Origin: Deltaproteobacteria bacterium
Lineage (GTDB): Bacteria > UBA10199 > JACPAL01 > JACOUP01
Assembly (NCBI GenBank): GCA_016177765.1
Contig: JACOUP010000001.1
Location: 62,001-126,000, forward strand
Direction of reading: 5' to 3'
DNA length: 64,000 nt
This document shows positions 8,464 through 17,237 of the stretch, piece by piece (position 1 is the stretch's first letter; each line of letters opens with the position of its first letter). The notes beneath the pieces were generated by a model, which saw nothing but the letters and a program-made list of their open reading frames with translations, was not told the DNA's origin and ran no database searches. The position numbers and the translations under genes are program-made.

Positions 8464-11049
8464 ATGGTGACAAAAAATAGAACCCCCCTGATTTTGGCCT
8501 TTTGCCTCTCCCTCTTTCTCCTCTCCTGTTCGGATGACAAGAAGGAGGAAGGAACGCCGGGACCGAAACCGGTTGTCCCTGGTGTTGTCGTCCCTTCCCC
8601 TCCCGGCGGTGAAGGAGATGATGATTTGTCTCCGGGAGGCGGTGGTGGTGGAACAATCCCCCCTCCCCCTGTTGAGGATTGCGAAATTGAGGGGGATGAA
8701 AACGGCAACGGTCTTGCCGATTGCGCCGATCCGGCCTGTACTGCAAACATTGTCTGCCAGAACCCTGGTGACGAACCGGGTGACGGTGGTGAAGGGGATG
8801 GGGGTGATGGAGATGATGGGATCGCCGGGGATGGACCCGCTGTCCCAGGACTTGGCAGTTTTGCCAACAGTTTCGCAAGCCAGTTTCAAAATATCGCCAA
8901 TCAGTTTGCCAGCATCTTTGGAGTGGGCCAACCGGGTGGTGGAGCTGGGGGTGGTGGAACCCCGGCACCGCATGATTGCGATGCCCCCTTAAGTTTAGGA
9001 ACCGAGTTTGAGATTGTTAACGGTGAGGCAAGCGCCATCACCCAGGGGGGAGCCAACTCCTCTGTCGCCGCTTCCCCCCCCCTCTCGATCATCATCTGGC
9101 CCCTTCTGGACGGGGAGAGGATCGCCAGGGCAGACTCACAATACCAATATCAATGGAGTCAGAACGGCGCCGTCGTCAGCACGATGAGGGCCCCCGGTTT
9201 TAGTTACACCGACAGCCATGTCGGCCATTTTGTTTACAATCTGCAAATAACCGACACCGCCTGCGGTAACAGGATCGCCACGGACACCCCAACTGTCGAC
9301 ATCTATGGAGTGGGTGGTGCGGCAGGACAAGGGGGGGCTGGCGGAGGAGGAATCCCCCCCCCTGGAGAGGCGGCGGTGTGTGACGTCCTGAACGGTGTTG
9401 ACCTGAGGGCCGAGGTTACCAGCGGGACGCCACTGGATCCCGATCCCGGATACACTGTCGGCTCGGGATCGATCAGAGTCCGGTTCGACGCCTACGTGAA
9501 AAAGAACGGCTCTTCCAATTGGACCCTCAACCAGGGGAATTTCAACTACGTCTGGAGGAGAGCCGGCAGGACTATTCAAAACAACCCTGCGGCTCAATAC
9601 GAGAGTCTGTTTTCCGATCCGGGAACCTATGAGATCGAGGTGACCGTTTCTGATCGATGTGCCCGACCAACAACAAAGTGGATGCGACGTTTTGTCATCG
9701 TCCGGGAGCCACAGACCGGGGCCGGTGGTGGGACAGGATCCGGAAGCAGTCGTGGTTCTTCCCAGGAAACCGGGGAGACACTCGACTTCGGCGGCGGCCC
9801 TGTTGATGAATTTGCCGGGGCCACCGGCGGAGATATCGCTGTTGCGGTCAAGATCCGCAACTCCATCGTCTCTTACAAAATTTACCAGACGGTCCCTCAA
9901 AGTTTCCGTGACGGTTGGACCCGCTTAAGCGAACTCCACGAGCACTTAGGGGGGTGTGGTCGCGGAGAAGACCTGAAGCTCACCTCCCCTTCCGTGGCGA
10001 TAACCCCGAATGGCCAGAGGATCCTCATTGCGCTCCATAAAAAATGCCTTAAAAATAATGAGGTCAAATCCCAAAATGTCGTCCACCAGGAGATCTGGTA
10101 CAAAGATGGCCAATTTAGGGAGCGTTATGACACCGATCGGGGGATCACGATGGATCAGACCGGCCAAAAATGGTCCCCCAAGGCGATCTGTCTTGCCTCC
10201 GGAGACTGCGCCATCGGTTACGTTCGTTACAAGGACGAGGGGAGGCTCCCGGCATGGGAGGAACAGTCCATCTTCGGAGACACCAGGAGAGCCGGTTCCT
10301 ATTTCAAGCATCTGACGACAAAAAAGGTTTACTACAAGATCTTCCCGAAAGAGGGAGATGCCCGAGGTCCCTTCAGGGTTAATGCGAGCCAAGACTCCAT
10401 CCCCGGTGAATGGAGACAAAACATTATTGCGAGGGACCGGGAAACCCAGCTGACAGCCGTCTCCTGTGGCAACGACTTCTGCTTTAGCTTCATCCGGGAG
10501 CGGAGAGGTGAAGCAAACGACGTTCTCAGTCAGTCTGAATGGTTCCTCCGGATGGGAACGAATGGCGAGAGACGAAAGGACACAATTGAACATGATGTTT
10601 TAGAGGCCCCCGATGCGATGTTTGAATTGAAATTCACAAGCGGCGACAATCTGGTAAAGGTTTACAGGATCCCACCGTCCCAAGAAAGGTCGTTTGACGG
10701 GTCGTTAGTCGTCACACAGGTCACCTTGAATAATACAGAAAGGTTCAGGTATGATATGCCAAGTGGCACGGAGTGGTTGGCTCACGACCGTTTCTTTTTC
10801 AGTGTCAATGGCCAATTATACGAGATTCAGGAAACAGGGAGTTTCAGTGTAACCGTTTCCCGCGTCACCTGGAATGGAAACTTACTCGTCGAATCCCCCT
10901 TGGAATCCTTTGTCACTAATTGGGGGAGTCGCCAGAACAACTCTTTTTCCTACATGAACACCACTCCTGATAACAGCACCGGGCACTATTTCATCCTTTG
11001 GCGGGGGACAGACGGAGACCTGCACGGGGTTATCAGAGACCTACCATAA
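8464..11049 (+). CDS. Large secreted lipoprotein with Ig/PKD-like domains
   Basis: 861 residues from ATG 8464. That start places a clean lipoprotein signal at the N terminus (RTPLILAFCLSLFLLSC), whereas the open frame back to 8311 has no signal. After a Pro/Gly/Asp-rich linker comes a Cys-rich segment (CEIEGDENGNGLADCADPAC), a pattern common in Myxococcota secreted proteins. Two Ig/PKD-like stretches follow (QYQWSQNG...GHFVYNLQITDTAC; YVWRRAGRT...PGTYEIEVTVSDRC), joined by Gly-rich linkers. The last 390 residues are beta-rich (SPSVAITPNGQRILIALHKKC) and could be a propeller, which is inference. The 3' end overlaps the convergent TSP3 gene by 9 bp. Function unknown; likely cell surface. Confidence 0.85.
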   Translation: MVTKNRTPLILAFCLSLFLLSCSDDKKEEGTPGPKPVVPGVVVPSPPGGEGDDDLSPGGGGGGTIPPPPVEDCEIEGDENGNGLADCADPACTANIVCQNPGDEPGDGGEGDGGDGDDGIAGDGPAVPGLGSFANSFASQFQNIANQFASIFGVGQPGGGAGGGGTPAPHDCDAPLSLGTEFEIVNGEASAITQGGANSSVAASPPLSIIIWPLLDGERIARADSQYQYQWSQNGAVVSTMRAPGFSYTDSHVGHFVYNLQITDTACGNRIATDTPTVDIYGVGGAAGQGGAGGGGIPPPGEAAVCDVLNGVDLRAEVTSGTPLDPDPGYTVGSGSIRVRFDAYVKKNGSSNWTLNQGNFNYVWRRAGRTIQNNPAAQYESLFSDPGTYEIEVTVSDRCARPTTKWMRRFVIVREPQTGAGGGTGSGSSRGSSQETGETLDFGGGPVDEFAGATGGDIAVAVKIRNSIVSYKIYQTVPQSFRDGWTRLSELHEHLGGCGRGEDLKLTSPSVAITPNGQRILIALHKKCLKNNEVKSQNVVHQEIWYKDGQFRERYDTDRGITMDQTGQKWSPKAICLASGDCAIGYVRYKDEGRLPAWEEQSIFGDTRRAGSYFKHLTTKKVYYKIFPKEGDARGPFRVNASQDSIPGEWRQNIIARDRETQLTAVSCGNDFCFSFIRERRGEANDVLSQSEWFLRMGTNGERRKDTIEHDVLEAPDAMFELKFTSGDNLVKVYRIPPSQERSFDGSLVVTQVTLNNTERFRYDMPSGTEWLAHDRFFFSVNGQLYEIQETGSFSVTVSRVTWNGNLLVESPLESFVTNWGSRQNNSFSYMNTTPDNSTGHYFILWRGTDGDLHGVIRDLP

Positions 11050-11976
11050 TTCCTCAGGGGCCAAACTACACCCTCCCCCACCGCCGCCAACCTGGTCAAT
11101 ACTGCTTCCGGAACCTGAGGGGTCCTCAACAACACCACCGCCGTTAGGGGTCTCCCCCGCACCACTCCCCTCTTCCGGGCCCTTCGAGGAGGTCGTTGAG
11201 GCCGACCCACAGACCCCATCCCCATCCTTGTCATTGTCAGGATCCAGGACACAGGCGTCGCAGGCATCCCCGATCCCATCCTGATCGGAATCTTTCTGAT
11301 CGGCATTGGCCACAGCCCGGCAATTGTCCAGATTCCCGCAGACCCCGTCCCCCTCCTGATCATTCTCTGGGTCGGAGGGACAACTGTCGCAGGAATTCCC
11401 CTGGCCGTCACTATCCAGATCGGCCTGATCGGCATTGGCCAAATTCAGGCAGTTGTCGCCGCCGTCACAAACGCCATCCCCATCCGAATCATTGAGGGCA
11501 TCCACGGGACAAACGTCACAGTCATTACCAAAGGTATCACCATCGTCATTGGCCTGATCCGCGTTGGCATTTGTCGGGCAGTTGTCAACGTCCCCACAGA
11601 CCCCATCCCCATCGGCGTCGTTGGCCGCATCATTCGGGCAGTCGTCACACTCATCCCCGATACCATCGCCATCCGTATCGGTCTGATCGTCGTTCCAGTC
11701 GTCATCACAATTGTCACAGGCGTCTCCCAGATCATCCGTATCGTTATTCGCCTGATCCTGATTGGAAACAGTCACACAATTATCACAGAGATCGCCGCGG
11801 CTATCGGCATCGGAGTTGGCCTGATCCGGATTGGCTTCACTGGGACAGTTATCGACGTTGTTGGCAAAGCCATCCCCATCAGTATCCGGGGGAGGGGCAA
11901 ACGCCTTTGGCAAAAAGAGAAACTGAAGGGAAAAAAAGACGACAACCGCTGGCTTTAGGCAGTTCTGTTTCAACAA
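11041..11976 (-). CDS. Thrombospondin type 3 repeat secreted protein
   Basis: 311 residues: signal peptide (AVVVFFSLQFLFLPKAFA) followed by seven to eight calcium-binding TSP3-like repeats (DTDGDG, DNCPSEANPDQANSDAD and so on), each with Asp ladders and Cys pairs. These proteins fold around calcium at the cell surface. The tail is Ser/Gly-rich and ends GGGGGGCSLAPEELW. A Gly run followed by Cys resembles the start of a Cys-containing C-terminal sorting signal, but the usual membrane helix and Arg cluster are missing because the frame stops inside the 3' end of the convergent lipoprotein gene. Adjacent to, and perhaps functionally linked with, that surface protein. Confidence 0.9.
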   Translation of the reverse strand: MLKQNCLKPAVVVFFSLQFLFLPKAFAPPPDTDGDGFANNVDNCPSEANPDQANSDADSRGDLCDNCVTVSNQDQANNDTDDLGDACDNCDDDWNDDQTDTDGDGIGDECDDCPNDAANDADGDGVCGDVDNCPTNANADQANDDGDTFGNDCDVCPVDALNDSDGDGVCDGGDNCLNLANADQADLDSDGQGNSCDSCPSDPENDQEGDGVCGNLDNCRAVANADQKDSDQDGIGDACDACVLDPDNDKDGDGVCGSASTTSSKGPEEGSGAGETPNGGGVVEDPSGSGSSIDQVGGGGGGCSLAPEELW

Positions 11977-12024
11977 GTTAACAACCTTTTACACTAAACC
12001 GGCTGATCTGACAAGATTAATCCA

Positions 12025-12984
12025 TTACGCCCGTGGGTGAAACTTTTTGTAGAGATCCTTGAGGTGCTTCATGCTGACATGGGTGTAGATCTCCGTTGTG
12101 GCGATATCGGCATGGCCGAGCAAGGTCTGGACCGCCCGGAGATCGGCCCCCCTTTCCAGCAGATGGGTCGCAAACGAGTGGCGGAGGGTGTGTGGTGAAA
12201 CTTTTTTGTGGATCGAACTGACCAGGGCATACCTTCTCAAAGACTGCCAAACCGCCTGACGGGTCAAACCTGTTCCCCTTTTTGAAAGAAAAATGTACGG
12301 GGACGTAGGGGCGGTTCGCGAACCGCCCTTACACTTAGCCCACCCGGTACGAACCTGTTCCAAGTAGAGCCGAACCGAATCCAGTGCCTTCCGTCCCACC
12401 GGGACAAGCCTCTCTTTATTCCCTTTTCCCAAAACAATGAGATACCCTTTTTCAAAATTGATGTCGGTCATTTTCAGGTGGACCAGTTCGGAGATCCGGA
12501 GACCGCAGGCGTAGAGGAGTTCCAGCAAGGCCCGGTCCCGGATCCCCTCCTTTTTCTGATCGGGAGGGAGGGCCAGCAATTCCTCCATTTCCGGATAAGA
12601 GAGGAGGTTCGGCAGGCGGCGGCCAATTTTGGGGAAGAGGATCGACTCGGCCGGATTTTTCTTTAAAAATTTTTCGGCGATACAATAATCAAAAAACTGA
12701 CGGAGGCTAACCAGCTTTCTTGCCAAAGAACGGGACTTGATCCCCTTTCTGGAAAGCCCAAGGAGGTATTCGGTCAGTTTTTTTTCCCCAACGGCCACGA
12801 TGGAGCCAATTTTTTTGGCCTTGGGTGAATCACCCTGGAGGAAGGAAAAGAAATGGACAAGGTCACTGGAGTAGGAGGAAACAGTATTCCAAGAGAGCCC
12901 TTTTTCGACCCGGAGATGATTGAGATAACCGTCGAGAAGAGTATCCATAGGGCTCGGGTGAATCACCCTTGAAATTGGGTTCAT
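12025..12984 (-). CDS. xerD: Tyrosine recombinase XerC/XerD
   Basis: 319 residues. XerC/D resolve chromosome dimers at dif. The SAM-like N-terminal domain (LDGYLNHLRVEKGLSWNTVSSYSSDL) and the catalytic domain are complete: Arg in LLYACGLRISELVHLK, Lys in VLGKGNKER, HTLRHSFATHLLERGADLRAVQ, GHADIATTEIYTHV with the tyrosine nucleophile. Start is uncertain: ATG 12984 includes a family-A palindrome in the leader (SRVIHPSP), ATG 12945 starts just after it. Inside the gene sit another family-A copy (QGDSPKAKK) and a family-B element (CKGGSRTAPT) in a loop before the active-site region. I cannot separate XerC from XerD. Confidence 0.93.
   Translation of the reverse strand: MNPISRVIHPSPMDTLLDGYLNHLRVEKGLSWNTVSSYSSDLVHFFSFLQGDSPKAKKIGSIVAVGEKKLTEYLLGLSRKGIKSRSLARKLVSLRQFFDYCIAEKFLKKNPAESILFPKIGRRLPNLLSYPEMEELLALPPDQKKEGIRDRALLELLYACGLRISELVHLKMTDINFEKGYLIVLGKGNKERLVPVGRKALDSVRLYLEQVRTGWAKCKGGSRTAPTSPYIFLSKRGTGLTRQAVWQSLRRYALVSSIHKKVSPHTLRHSFATHLLERGADLRAVQTLLGHADIATTEIYTHVSMKHLKDLYKKFHPRA
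12305..12332. repeat. Family-B palindrome inside xerD
   Basis: 28 bp with arms GTAGGGGCGGTTCG and CGAACCGCCCTTAC (one mismatch). It is read in frame as K-GGSRTAPT in the loop between WAKC and SPYIFLSKRG, where typical XerC/D proteins have a short variable loop. Confidence 0.75.
12823..12835. repeat. Family-A mini-palindrome in xerD
   Basis: GGGTGAATCACCC, read on the minus strand as GDSP within LQGDSPKAKK in the N-terminal domain. Confidence 0.75.
12956..12968. repeat. Family-A mini-palindrome at the xerD N terminus
   Basis: GGGTGAATCACCC, read as VIHP in SRVIHPSP between the two candidate start codons; it also lies directly upstream of the trmB promoter on the other strand. Confidence 0.75.
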
Positions 12985-12997
12985 CCTACTCTAAGTT
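12969..12997 (+). promoter_or_regulatory. sigma70-like promoter of trmB
   Basis: TTGAAA at 12969-12974, 17-nt spacer, TAAGTT at 12992-12997. The ATG at 13005 sits 8 nt below the box, at the expected transcription start, and has no Shine-Dalgarno. Confidence 0.5.
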
Positions 12998-13004
12998 CTC
13001 TGCC

Positions 13005-13568
13005 ATGTCTATGGTTTCGACCGAACCGATTTTTGAGTTTTACCCAAGCCAGGAATTCCGTAATCACTCCTCCCTTCTTCTGGAGATCGGCCCGGGCCGG
13101 GGGGATTTTTTGTTTCACCTCTCTCAAGAAAACCCAAACCAGCCGATTGTGGCGATTGAGTACAAACGAAAGCGGTTTGAAAAATTGATCGAAAGGACAC
13201 GGAAAAAAGAACGGGGCAACATCTCTCTGATCCTCGGGGATGCCAGGGAGGCCTTGCCCCTTTTCTTTCACGAAGAGCAGTTGGAGAAAATCTTTATCTT
13301 CCATCCGGATCCCTGGCCGAAGAGGCGCCATGCCAAACACCGGTTGATCCAGCCGGACTTTTTAAAAATTCTGGCGGGAAAGATGAAAAAAGGGGGGCTC
13401 CTCACCATCCAGACCGATGACGCCCCTTATGCCGCCTGGATCGAATCCTCCCTGAAAACGATTGACTGTTGGGTTTCCTCAGAAGCCCCACAAAGATCGG
13501 TCAGGACCCTTTATGAGGAAAAGATGCAAGGGAAACTGATCTTTACATTTACATTAAAGAAATGTTAG
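13005..13568 (+). CDS. trmB: tRNA (guanine-N7-)-methyltransferase
   Basis: 187 residues. TrmB adds m7G at position 46 of tRNA using S-adenosylmethionine. The SAM motif LEIGPGRGDFLFHLS, the catalytic region FIFHPDPWPKRRHAKHRLIQPDFL and QTDDAPYAAWI are all present. I chose ATG 13005 over the TTG at 12969: family members begin shortly before the SAM motif, and a promoter places the transcript start at this ATG, suggesting a leaderless mRNA. Divergent from xerD with about 20 bp between starts; queF follows 9 nt downstream. Confidence 0.95.
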   Translation: MSMVSTEPIFEFYPSQEFRNHSSLLLEIGPGRGDFLFHLSQENPNQPIVAIEYKRKRFEKLIERTRKKERGNISLILGDAREALPLFFHEEQLEKIFIFHPDPWPKRRHAKHRLIQPDFLKILAGKMKKGGLLTIQTDDAPYAAWIESSLKTIDCWVSSEAPQRSVRTLYEEKMQGKLIFTFTLKKC

Positions 13569-13577
13569 GGGGCACGG

Positions 13578-13940
13578 GTGTCCACTAAACCTTCCAAAGA
13601 ATTGGAAACCTTCCCAAACCCAAAACCGGATCGGGACTATGAGATCTTTTTCGATTGCCCGGAATTCACCAGCCTTTGCCCCAAAACCGGTCAGCCTGAT
13701 TTTGCAACAATCCGGATCCGCTATATCCCGGACAAACTCTGCATCGAAATGAAATCCCTCAAGCTCTACCTCTGGTCCTTTCGGAATGAAGGGCATTTCT
13801 ACGAGAAGGCCACGAACCGGATCCTCGATGATCTCGTCCAGGCCTGCCAGCCGCGCTGGATGGAGGTGATTGGAGATTTCAATGTTCGGGGTGGAATGAA
13901 GGGGATTGTCACGGCGACGTTCGGAAAAAAACCTACCTGA
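13578..13940 (+). CDS. queF: NADPH-dependent 7-cyano-7-deazaguanine reductase (short type)
   Basis: 120 residues, the length of the unimodular QueF class. It reduces preQ0 to preQ1 in queuosine synthesis. The active-site cysteine is C34 in [41 protein letters not shown] is the substrate-binding helix. GTG start at 13578 with GGGGG upstream. It follows trmB by 9 nt, so two tRNA modification genes form an operon. The 3' end overlaps convergent folE by 8 bp; both enzymes handle pterin-like chemistry (T-fold family), and FolE product feeds preQ0 synthesis. Confidence 0.95.
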   Translation: MSTKPSKELETFPNPKPDRDYEIFFDCPEFTSLCPKTGQPDFATIRIRYIPDKLCIEMKSLKLYLWSFRNEGHFYEKATNRILDDLVQACQPRWMEVIGDFNVRGGMKGIVTATFGKKPT

Positions 13941-14541
13941 TCAAATTCATAAATTCCTGCCGGGTTTCCTGTCTCTTTCGAAAGGCGCCGAGCATGGCGG
14001 AGGTCACCACTACCGATCCCCTCTTCTGGACCCCTCGCATCTGCATGCAGAGGTGCTCCGCTTCAATAACAACAGCCACCCCCATCGGGTCCAGGACCTC
14101 TTGCAAGGTATCGGCAATCTGATTGGTCATTCGTTCCTGGACCTGAAGACGTCGGGCAAACATATCGACCAGCCGGGCGAGTTTGCTAATCCCCAGGATT
14201 TTTTTACTGGGGATATAGGCGATGTGGCATTTTCCAAAAAAGGGAAGGAGGTGATGCTCACACAGACTGTAGAGGGCGATATCCTTCATCGTCACCATCT
14301 CTTCGTGGTCTTCGGTAAAGAGGGCCCCGTTGATGATCTCTTCCAGATTCTCGTGATACCCTTTTGTCAAAAACTGGAGGGCCTTGGCAACCCGTTTTGG
14401 GGTTTTGAGGAGCCCTTCCCTCTCCGGATTCTCGCCCAAAAGGGAGAGGATCCGGTCGACAGAACCCTCCAACTCCTTTTGCCGATCTGGATGAAGCCTG
14501 TCGTAGGATAGCTCGATAATCTTGTTTTTCTTCTGAGGCAT
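13933..14541 (-). CDS. folE: GTP cyclohydrolase I
   Basis: 202 residues. FolE turns GTP into dihydroneopterin triphosphate, the entry to folate and to the 7-deazaguanine pathway that QueF finishes. Zinc ligands are visible in [22 protein letters not shown] and in [12 protein letters not shown]; the QVQERMT-type helix ([16 protein letters not shown]) is present. No Shine-Dalgarno; the promoter at 14548-14576 places transcription start at the ATG. The gene lies just below dsbD, whose last codons overlap this promoter. Confidence 0.97.
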   Translation of the reverse strand: MPQKKNKIIELSYDRLHPDRQKELEGSVDRILSLLGENPEREGLLKTPKRVAKALQFLTKGYHENLEEIINGALFTEDHEEMVTMKDIALYSLCEHHLLPFFGKCHIAYIPSKKILGISKLARLVDMFARRLQVQERMTNQIADTLQEVLDPMGVAVVIEAEHLCMQMRGVQKRGSVVVTSAMLGAFRKRQETRQEFMNLIR

Positions 14542-14547
14542 GGTAAA

Positions 14548-14576
14548 GATCTACCGTATCTGATGGATTTCGTCAA
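14548..14576 (-). promoter_or_regulatory. sigma70-like promoter of folE
   Basis: Minus strand TTGACG (14576-14571), 17-nt spacer, TAGATC (14553-14548), then 6 nt to the ATG at 14541. Overlaps the end of dsbD. Confidence 0.5.
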
Positions 14577-16095
14577 CGATTCTTAAAAACTTCTTCGGGT
14601 CGAACTGCTCGCCGACGAGGCTCTTCCCTTTCAGCCAATTCCCCTGAGAGTCAAAGAAAAGGAGTGTTGGCCAGCCGACAACTTGATAGCGTGAGGTCTG
14701 CTCACGACATTGTGGGGTTTCCTGGGTGCAATCGATCTTGACGAGGACAAAAGATTTCAGCGCTTCACGAACCTCCGGATCGGCAAAGAGTGTCCTGTCC
14801 ATCTGGAGGCAAGGAAGGCACCAGGTCGCCCAAAAATCGAGGAGGAGCGGCCTTTCCTCCCTTTTGGCTTGTGCGAAACCGGCCTTGGCATCGAGAACCC
14901 AGGGGAGACCGGTCTCGTGGAGTTGGGATGTTGATTTGTTCCACTGATGAAAAACGACCGAACCATAGTAGAAGGCGGGGATCAGGAGAACGAGGCCAAG
15001 AATTTTTTTGACCCAGTTTCCAAACGGACCCCACGAAAAGAGACGAACCGTCCCGAAGAAGGTCCCAACCACCAGAAACGGAAAGCCCATCCCGAGACCG
15101 AAGGCGAGCAGGAGGAGGAACCCGATGACGAGATCCCGGGTCTGCGTCACATAAAGAAGGAGTGACCCGATGACAGGTCCGACACAAGGGGCGGCCAGAA
15201 ACCCGAGCGTCGCGCCAGCCAGGAGTGAACCGAAGATCCCCTCCCCTCCCGTCTTGGCCAGACGGTTGCGCAGGAAGAGAGGCATCTGGATTTCAAAGAG
15301 GCCCAACATCGAAAGGGCCATCAGGAAAAAGAGAAGGGTAAAAATTAGGAGGATCCAGACATTCTGAAAAAGAAACCCGAGACCCTGGCCGAGACTCGCC
15401 GCCAGGACCCCGAGCAGGGCATAGACAACCGCCATGCCGAAAACCAGGGCGAGGCTCAAGCGAAAATTACGGCGGAGCCTCTTTTCTTTTCGGATCCCGA
15501 TGAAGGCGAGCGTGATCGGAATGAGCGGCAGGACGCAGGGGGTAAAATCGGTTACCACGCCGCCAAGGAAGGCCAACCCTCCCGCCAAGATTTTCTTTTC
15601 TTTGACAAGGGCTTCAAAATCACCTTCAAAAAAACCTTTTTTGACAAAACCGTCCCCCCTAAAATGAAGCAGAAACAGCTTCTCCTGTTGCCGGAAGCAA
15701 AAGGAGCCGGAACAACCTTGATACCTCAAGAGTCCTTTGACTTCTTCTCCGGGCTTCACCCGTTTGATAACTGCCGGAACGGTGACACCCCCTTCGTAGA
15801 TCTCCAGTTCCTTGCCTGAGAATTTGTCGTGCTTGAAAACTGCCGCCGGAAATTGAAGCCGGACCAGTTGAACAGGCGAGTCTTCGGGAAATAAAATCTC
15901 TATTTTATCTTTGTAAAGGAAGTGTCCCGGTGGAACATTAAAGACGATCAGGAAAGAGGCTTCCCCAACCGCCGAAAACTCCTGGTTCGTCTGCTGGACC
16001 TCCCAGCCAAACGGGTCATCCAGCGAGAACAAGGGAAGAGTGAAAAGAAAAAACAGCAGAGCGGCAAATAACTGTAACCGTTTCATCAGATTCAT
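14551..16095 (-). CDS. dsbD: Thiol:disulfide interchange protein DsbD
   Basis: About 514 residues. DsbD carries electrons from cytoplasmic thioredoxin across the membrane to periplasmic thiols. Domains in order: signal peptide (MKRLQLFAALLFFLFTLPLF); N-terminal DsbD-alpha Ig-like domain with Cys pair in YQGCSGSFCF; eight-helix beta domain with cysteines in FTPCVLPLIPITLAFIG and AAPCVGPVIGS; C-terminal thioredoxin domain with WATWCLPC. The start is either ATG 16095 or ATG 16086 (MKRLQL); the open frame back to 16215 is ignored because it puts 40 residues before the signal. Divergent from the diadenylate cyclase gene, with a shared TTGACAA core at 16117-16123. Confidence 0.95.
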   Translation of the reverse strand: MNLMKRLQLFAALLFFLFTLPLFSLDDPFGWEVQQTNQEFSAVGEASFLIVFNVPPGHFLYKDKIEILFPEDSPVQLVRLQFPAAVFKHDKFSGKELEIYEGGVTVPAVIKRVKPGEEVKGLLRYQGCSGSFCFRQQEKLFLLHFRGDGFVKKGFFEGDFEALVKEKKILAGGLAFLGGVVTDFTPCVLPLIPITLAFIGIRKEKRLRRNFRLSLALVFGMAVVYALLGVLAASLGQGLGFLFQNVWILLIFTLLFFLMALSMLGLFEIQMPLFLRNRLAKTGGEGIFGSLLAGATLGFLAAPCVGPVIGSLLLYVTQTRDLVIGFLLLLAFGLGMGFPFLVVGTFFGTVRLFSWGPFGNWVKKILGLVLLIPAFYYGSVVFHQWNKSTSQLHETGLPWVLDAKAGFAQAKREERPLLLDFWATWCLPCLQMDRTLFADPEVREALKSFVLVKIDCTQETPQCREQTSRYQVVGWPTLLFFDSQGNWLKGKSLVGEQFDPKKFLRIVDEIHQIR

Positions 16096-16150
16096 GGTAC
16101 AATAGACCCCAAGTTCTTGACAAGAGATTTGAATTAGGTAGCCCTTACCC

Positions 16151-17041
16151 ATGAAATCAACGAATAAGGTCATGCTGGAAAATGCCTGTCGGGTTGCCAA
16201 ATCGGCGAGGGCCAAGGCGGTCTTTGTCCTTGTCGATGCCCTCGATCATATCGTTTTGGATGTCGAGGCTCCCAAAGGGTGTCCTTTCATTCCGGTCACG
16301 CGCCGTGGCCCGGATGAAATCCGTGAAAGTTTTCCGGAAGAGTTGAGAGGAATGCTGGACCGAACCATCCATATCCCAAAAATTGACATGACACGGATGG
16401 GAACAATCAAGATCGGCGTCATGCTCGCCCTCTCCAAACGTCTGATCAAACTGGGGGACAAGATTGTCTTTCTCACCGGCTCGACTGAAATGGCCACCCT
16501 GGACAGTATCCTCATCATCGACACGGCCCGGGAGACCGAGATCCTCACAACACAGGCGATCGGCGGGATTGCCGACAATGTCAAATCGGAGGTCTTTCAG
16601 GAGGCGTTGAATCTCTCCATCGAACTGGCCAGCCGGGGACGTGAAGGGAAACCGATCGGCACCATCTTCGTCCTCGGGGATGAGGACAAGGTCATGCAAC
16701 TCTCAAAACAGATGATCATCAACCCCTTCAAGGGGTATACCGAGGAGGAAAGAAATATCCTCAACCCGACCCTCAAGGAAACACTCCGAGAGTTCTCAGC
16801 CATCGACGGGGCCTTCGTCATCTCTGGCGACGGTCTGGTGTTGACCGCTGGTCGTTACCTGAGCACCGCCGGTGACAACGAAAGCCTGCCGCAGGGTCTC
16901 GGCGCCCGCCATATCGCCGCCGCAGGAATAACAGCCTTGACAAGGGCGATCACGATTGCCATATCAGAGTCCACCGGTGATGTCCGGATCTTCAAGGATG
17001 GCAAGATCTTGATGGAGATTGAGAAACCGGTTCGAGTGTAA
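16151..17041 (+). CDS. Diadenylate cyclase, DacZ/CdaZ-like (N-terminal PK-C-like domain plus DAC)
   Basis: 296 residues with two domains. Residues 1-185 resemble the pyruvate-kinase-C-like fold (KSARAKAVFVLVDALDHI; STEMATLDSILIIDTARE), and the C-terminal DAC domain has DGA at 219-221 (SAIDGAFVISGDGLVLTAGRYL) and GARH at 251-254 (LPQGLGARHIAAAGITALT). This order matches archaeal DacZ/CdaZ proteins, not DisA or CdaA. The expected product is c-di-AMP from two ATP. The third residue of the usual RHR motif is Ile (RHI), as I recall for CdaZ types. TTGACA lies 34 nt before the ATG. The 59-residue gene 16 nt downstream is probably co-transcribed. Confidence 0.85.
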   Translation: MKSTNKVMLENACRVAKSARAKAVFVLVDALDHIVLDVEAPKGCPFIPVTRRGPDEIRESFPEELRGMLDRTIHIPKIDMTRMGTIKIGVMLALSKRLIKLGDKIVFLTGSTEMATLDSILIIDTARETEILTTQAIGGIADNVKSEVFQEALNLSIELASRGREGKPIGTIFVLGDEDKVMQLSKQMIINPFKGYTEEERNILNPTLKETLREFSAIDGAFVISGDGLVLTAGRYLSTAGDNESLPQGLGARHIAAAGITALTRAITIAISESTGDVRIFKDGKILMEIEKPVRV

Positions 17042-17057
17042 ATTCAAGGAGAGTCCA

Positions 17058-17237
17058 ATGACCAAGGAACCCGGCAAAGAAGAAAAATATTTTGACATCC
17101 GTACCGTCGAAAAAAACTTGAAGAGGGGTCTGGTCACCAAGCAGGAGCTCGACAAATTCGTCAAGGGACTGGATGACTCCAAGGATCATTGTGCCGAGAT
17201 TCAGGTCTTCGAAGAAACCAAAGATAATAATACCTAG
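17058..17237 (+). CDS. Small conserved-looking hypothetical protein
   Basis: 59 residues, MTKEPGKEEKYFDIRTVEKN..., charged, without Cys or membrane segments. AAGGAGA precedes the ATG at 17058 by 6 nt, and the gene starts 16 nt after the diadenylate cyclase. The short helix RTVEKNLKRGLVTKQELDKFVKGLDDS looks like a helical hairpin. I do not recognise a family. Its position suggests a transcript shared with c-di-AMP synthesis; a functional link is only inference. Confidence 0.65.
   Translation: MTKEPGKEEKYFDIRTVEKNLKRGLVTKQELDKFVKGLDDSKDHCAEIQVFEETKDNNT

Noticed and set aside
11196-11981. Plus-strand His/Arg/Pro-rich frames
   Set aside because: Antisense to the TSP3 gene, where Asp/Gly codons read backwards as His/Arg/Pro.
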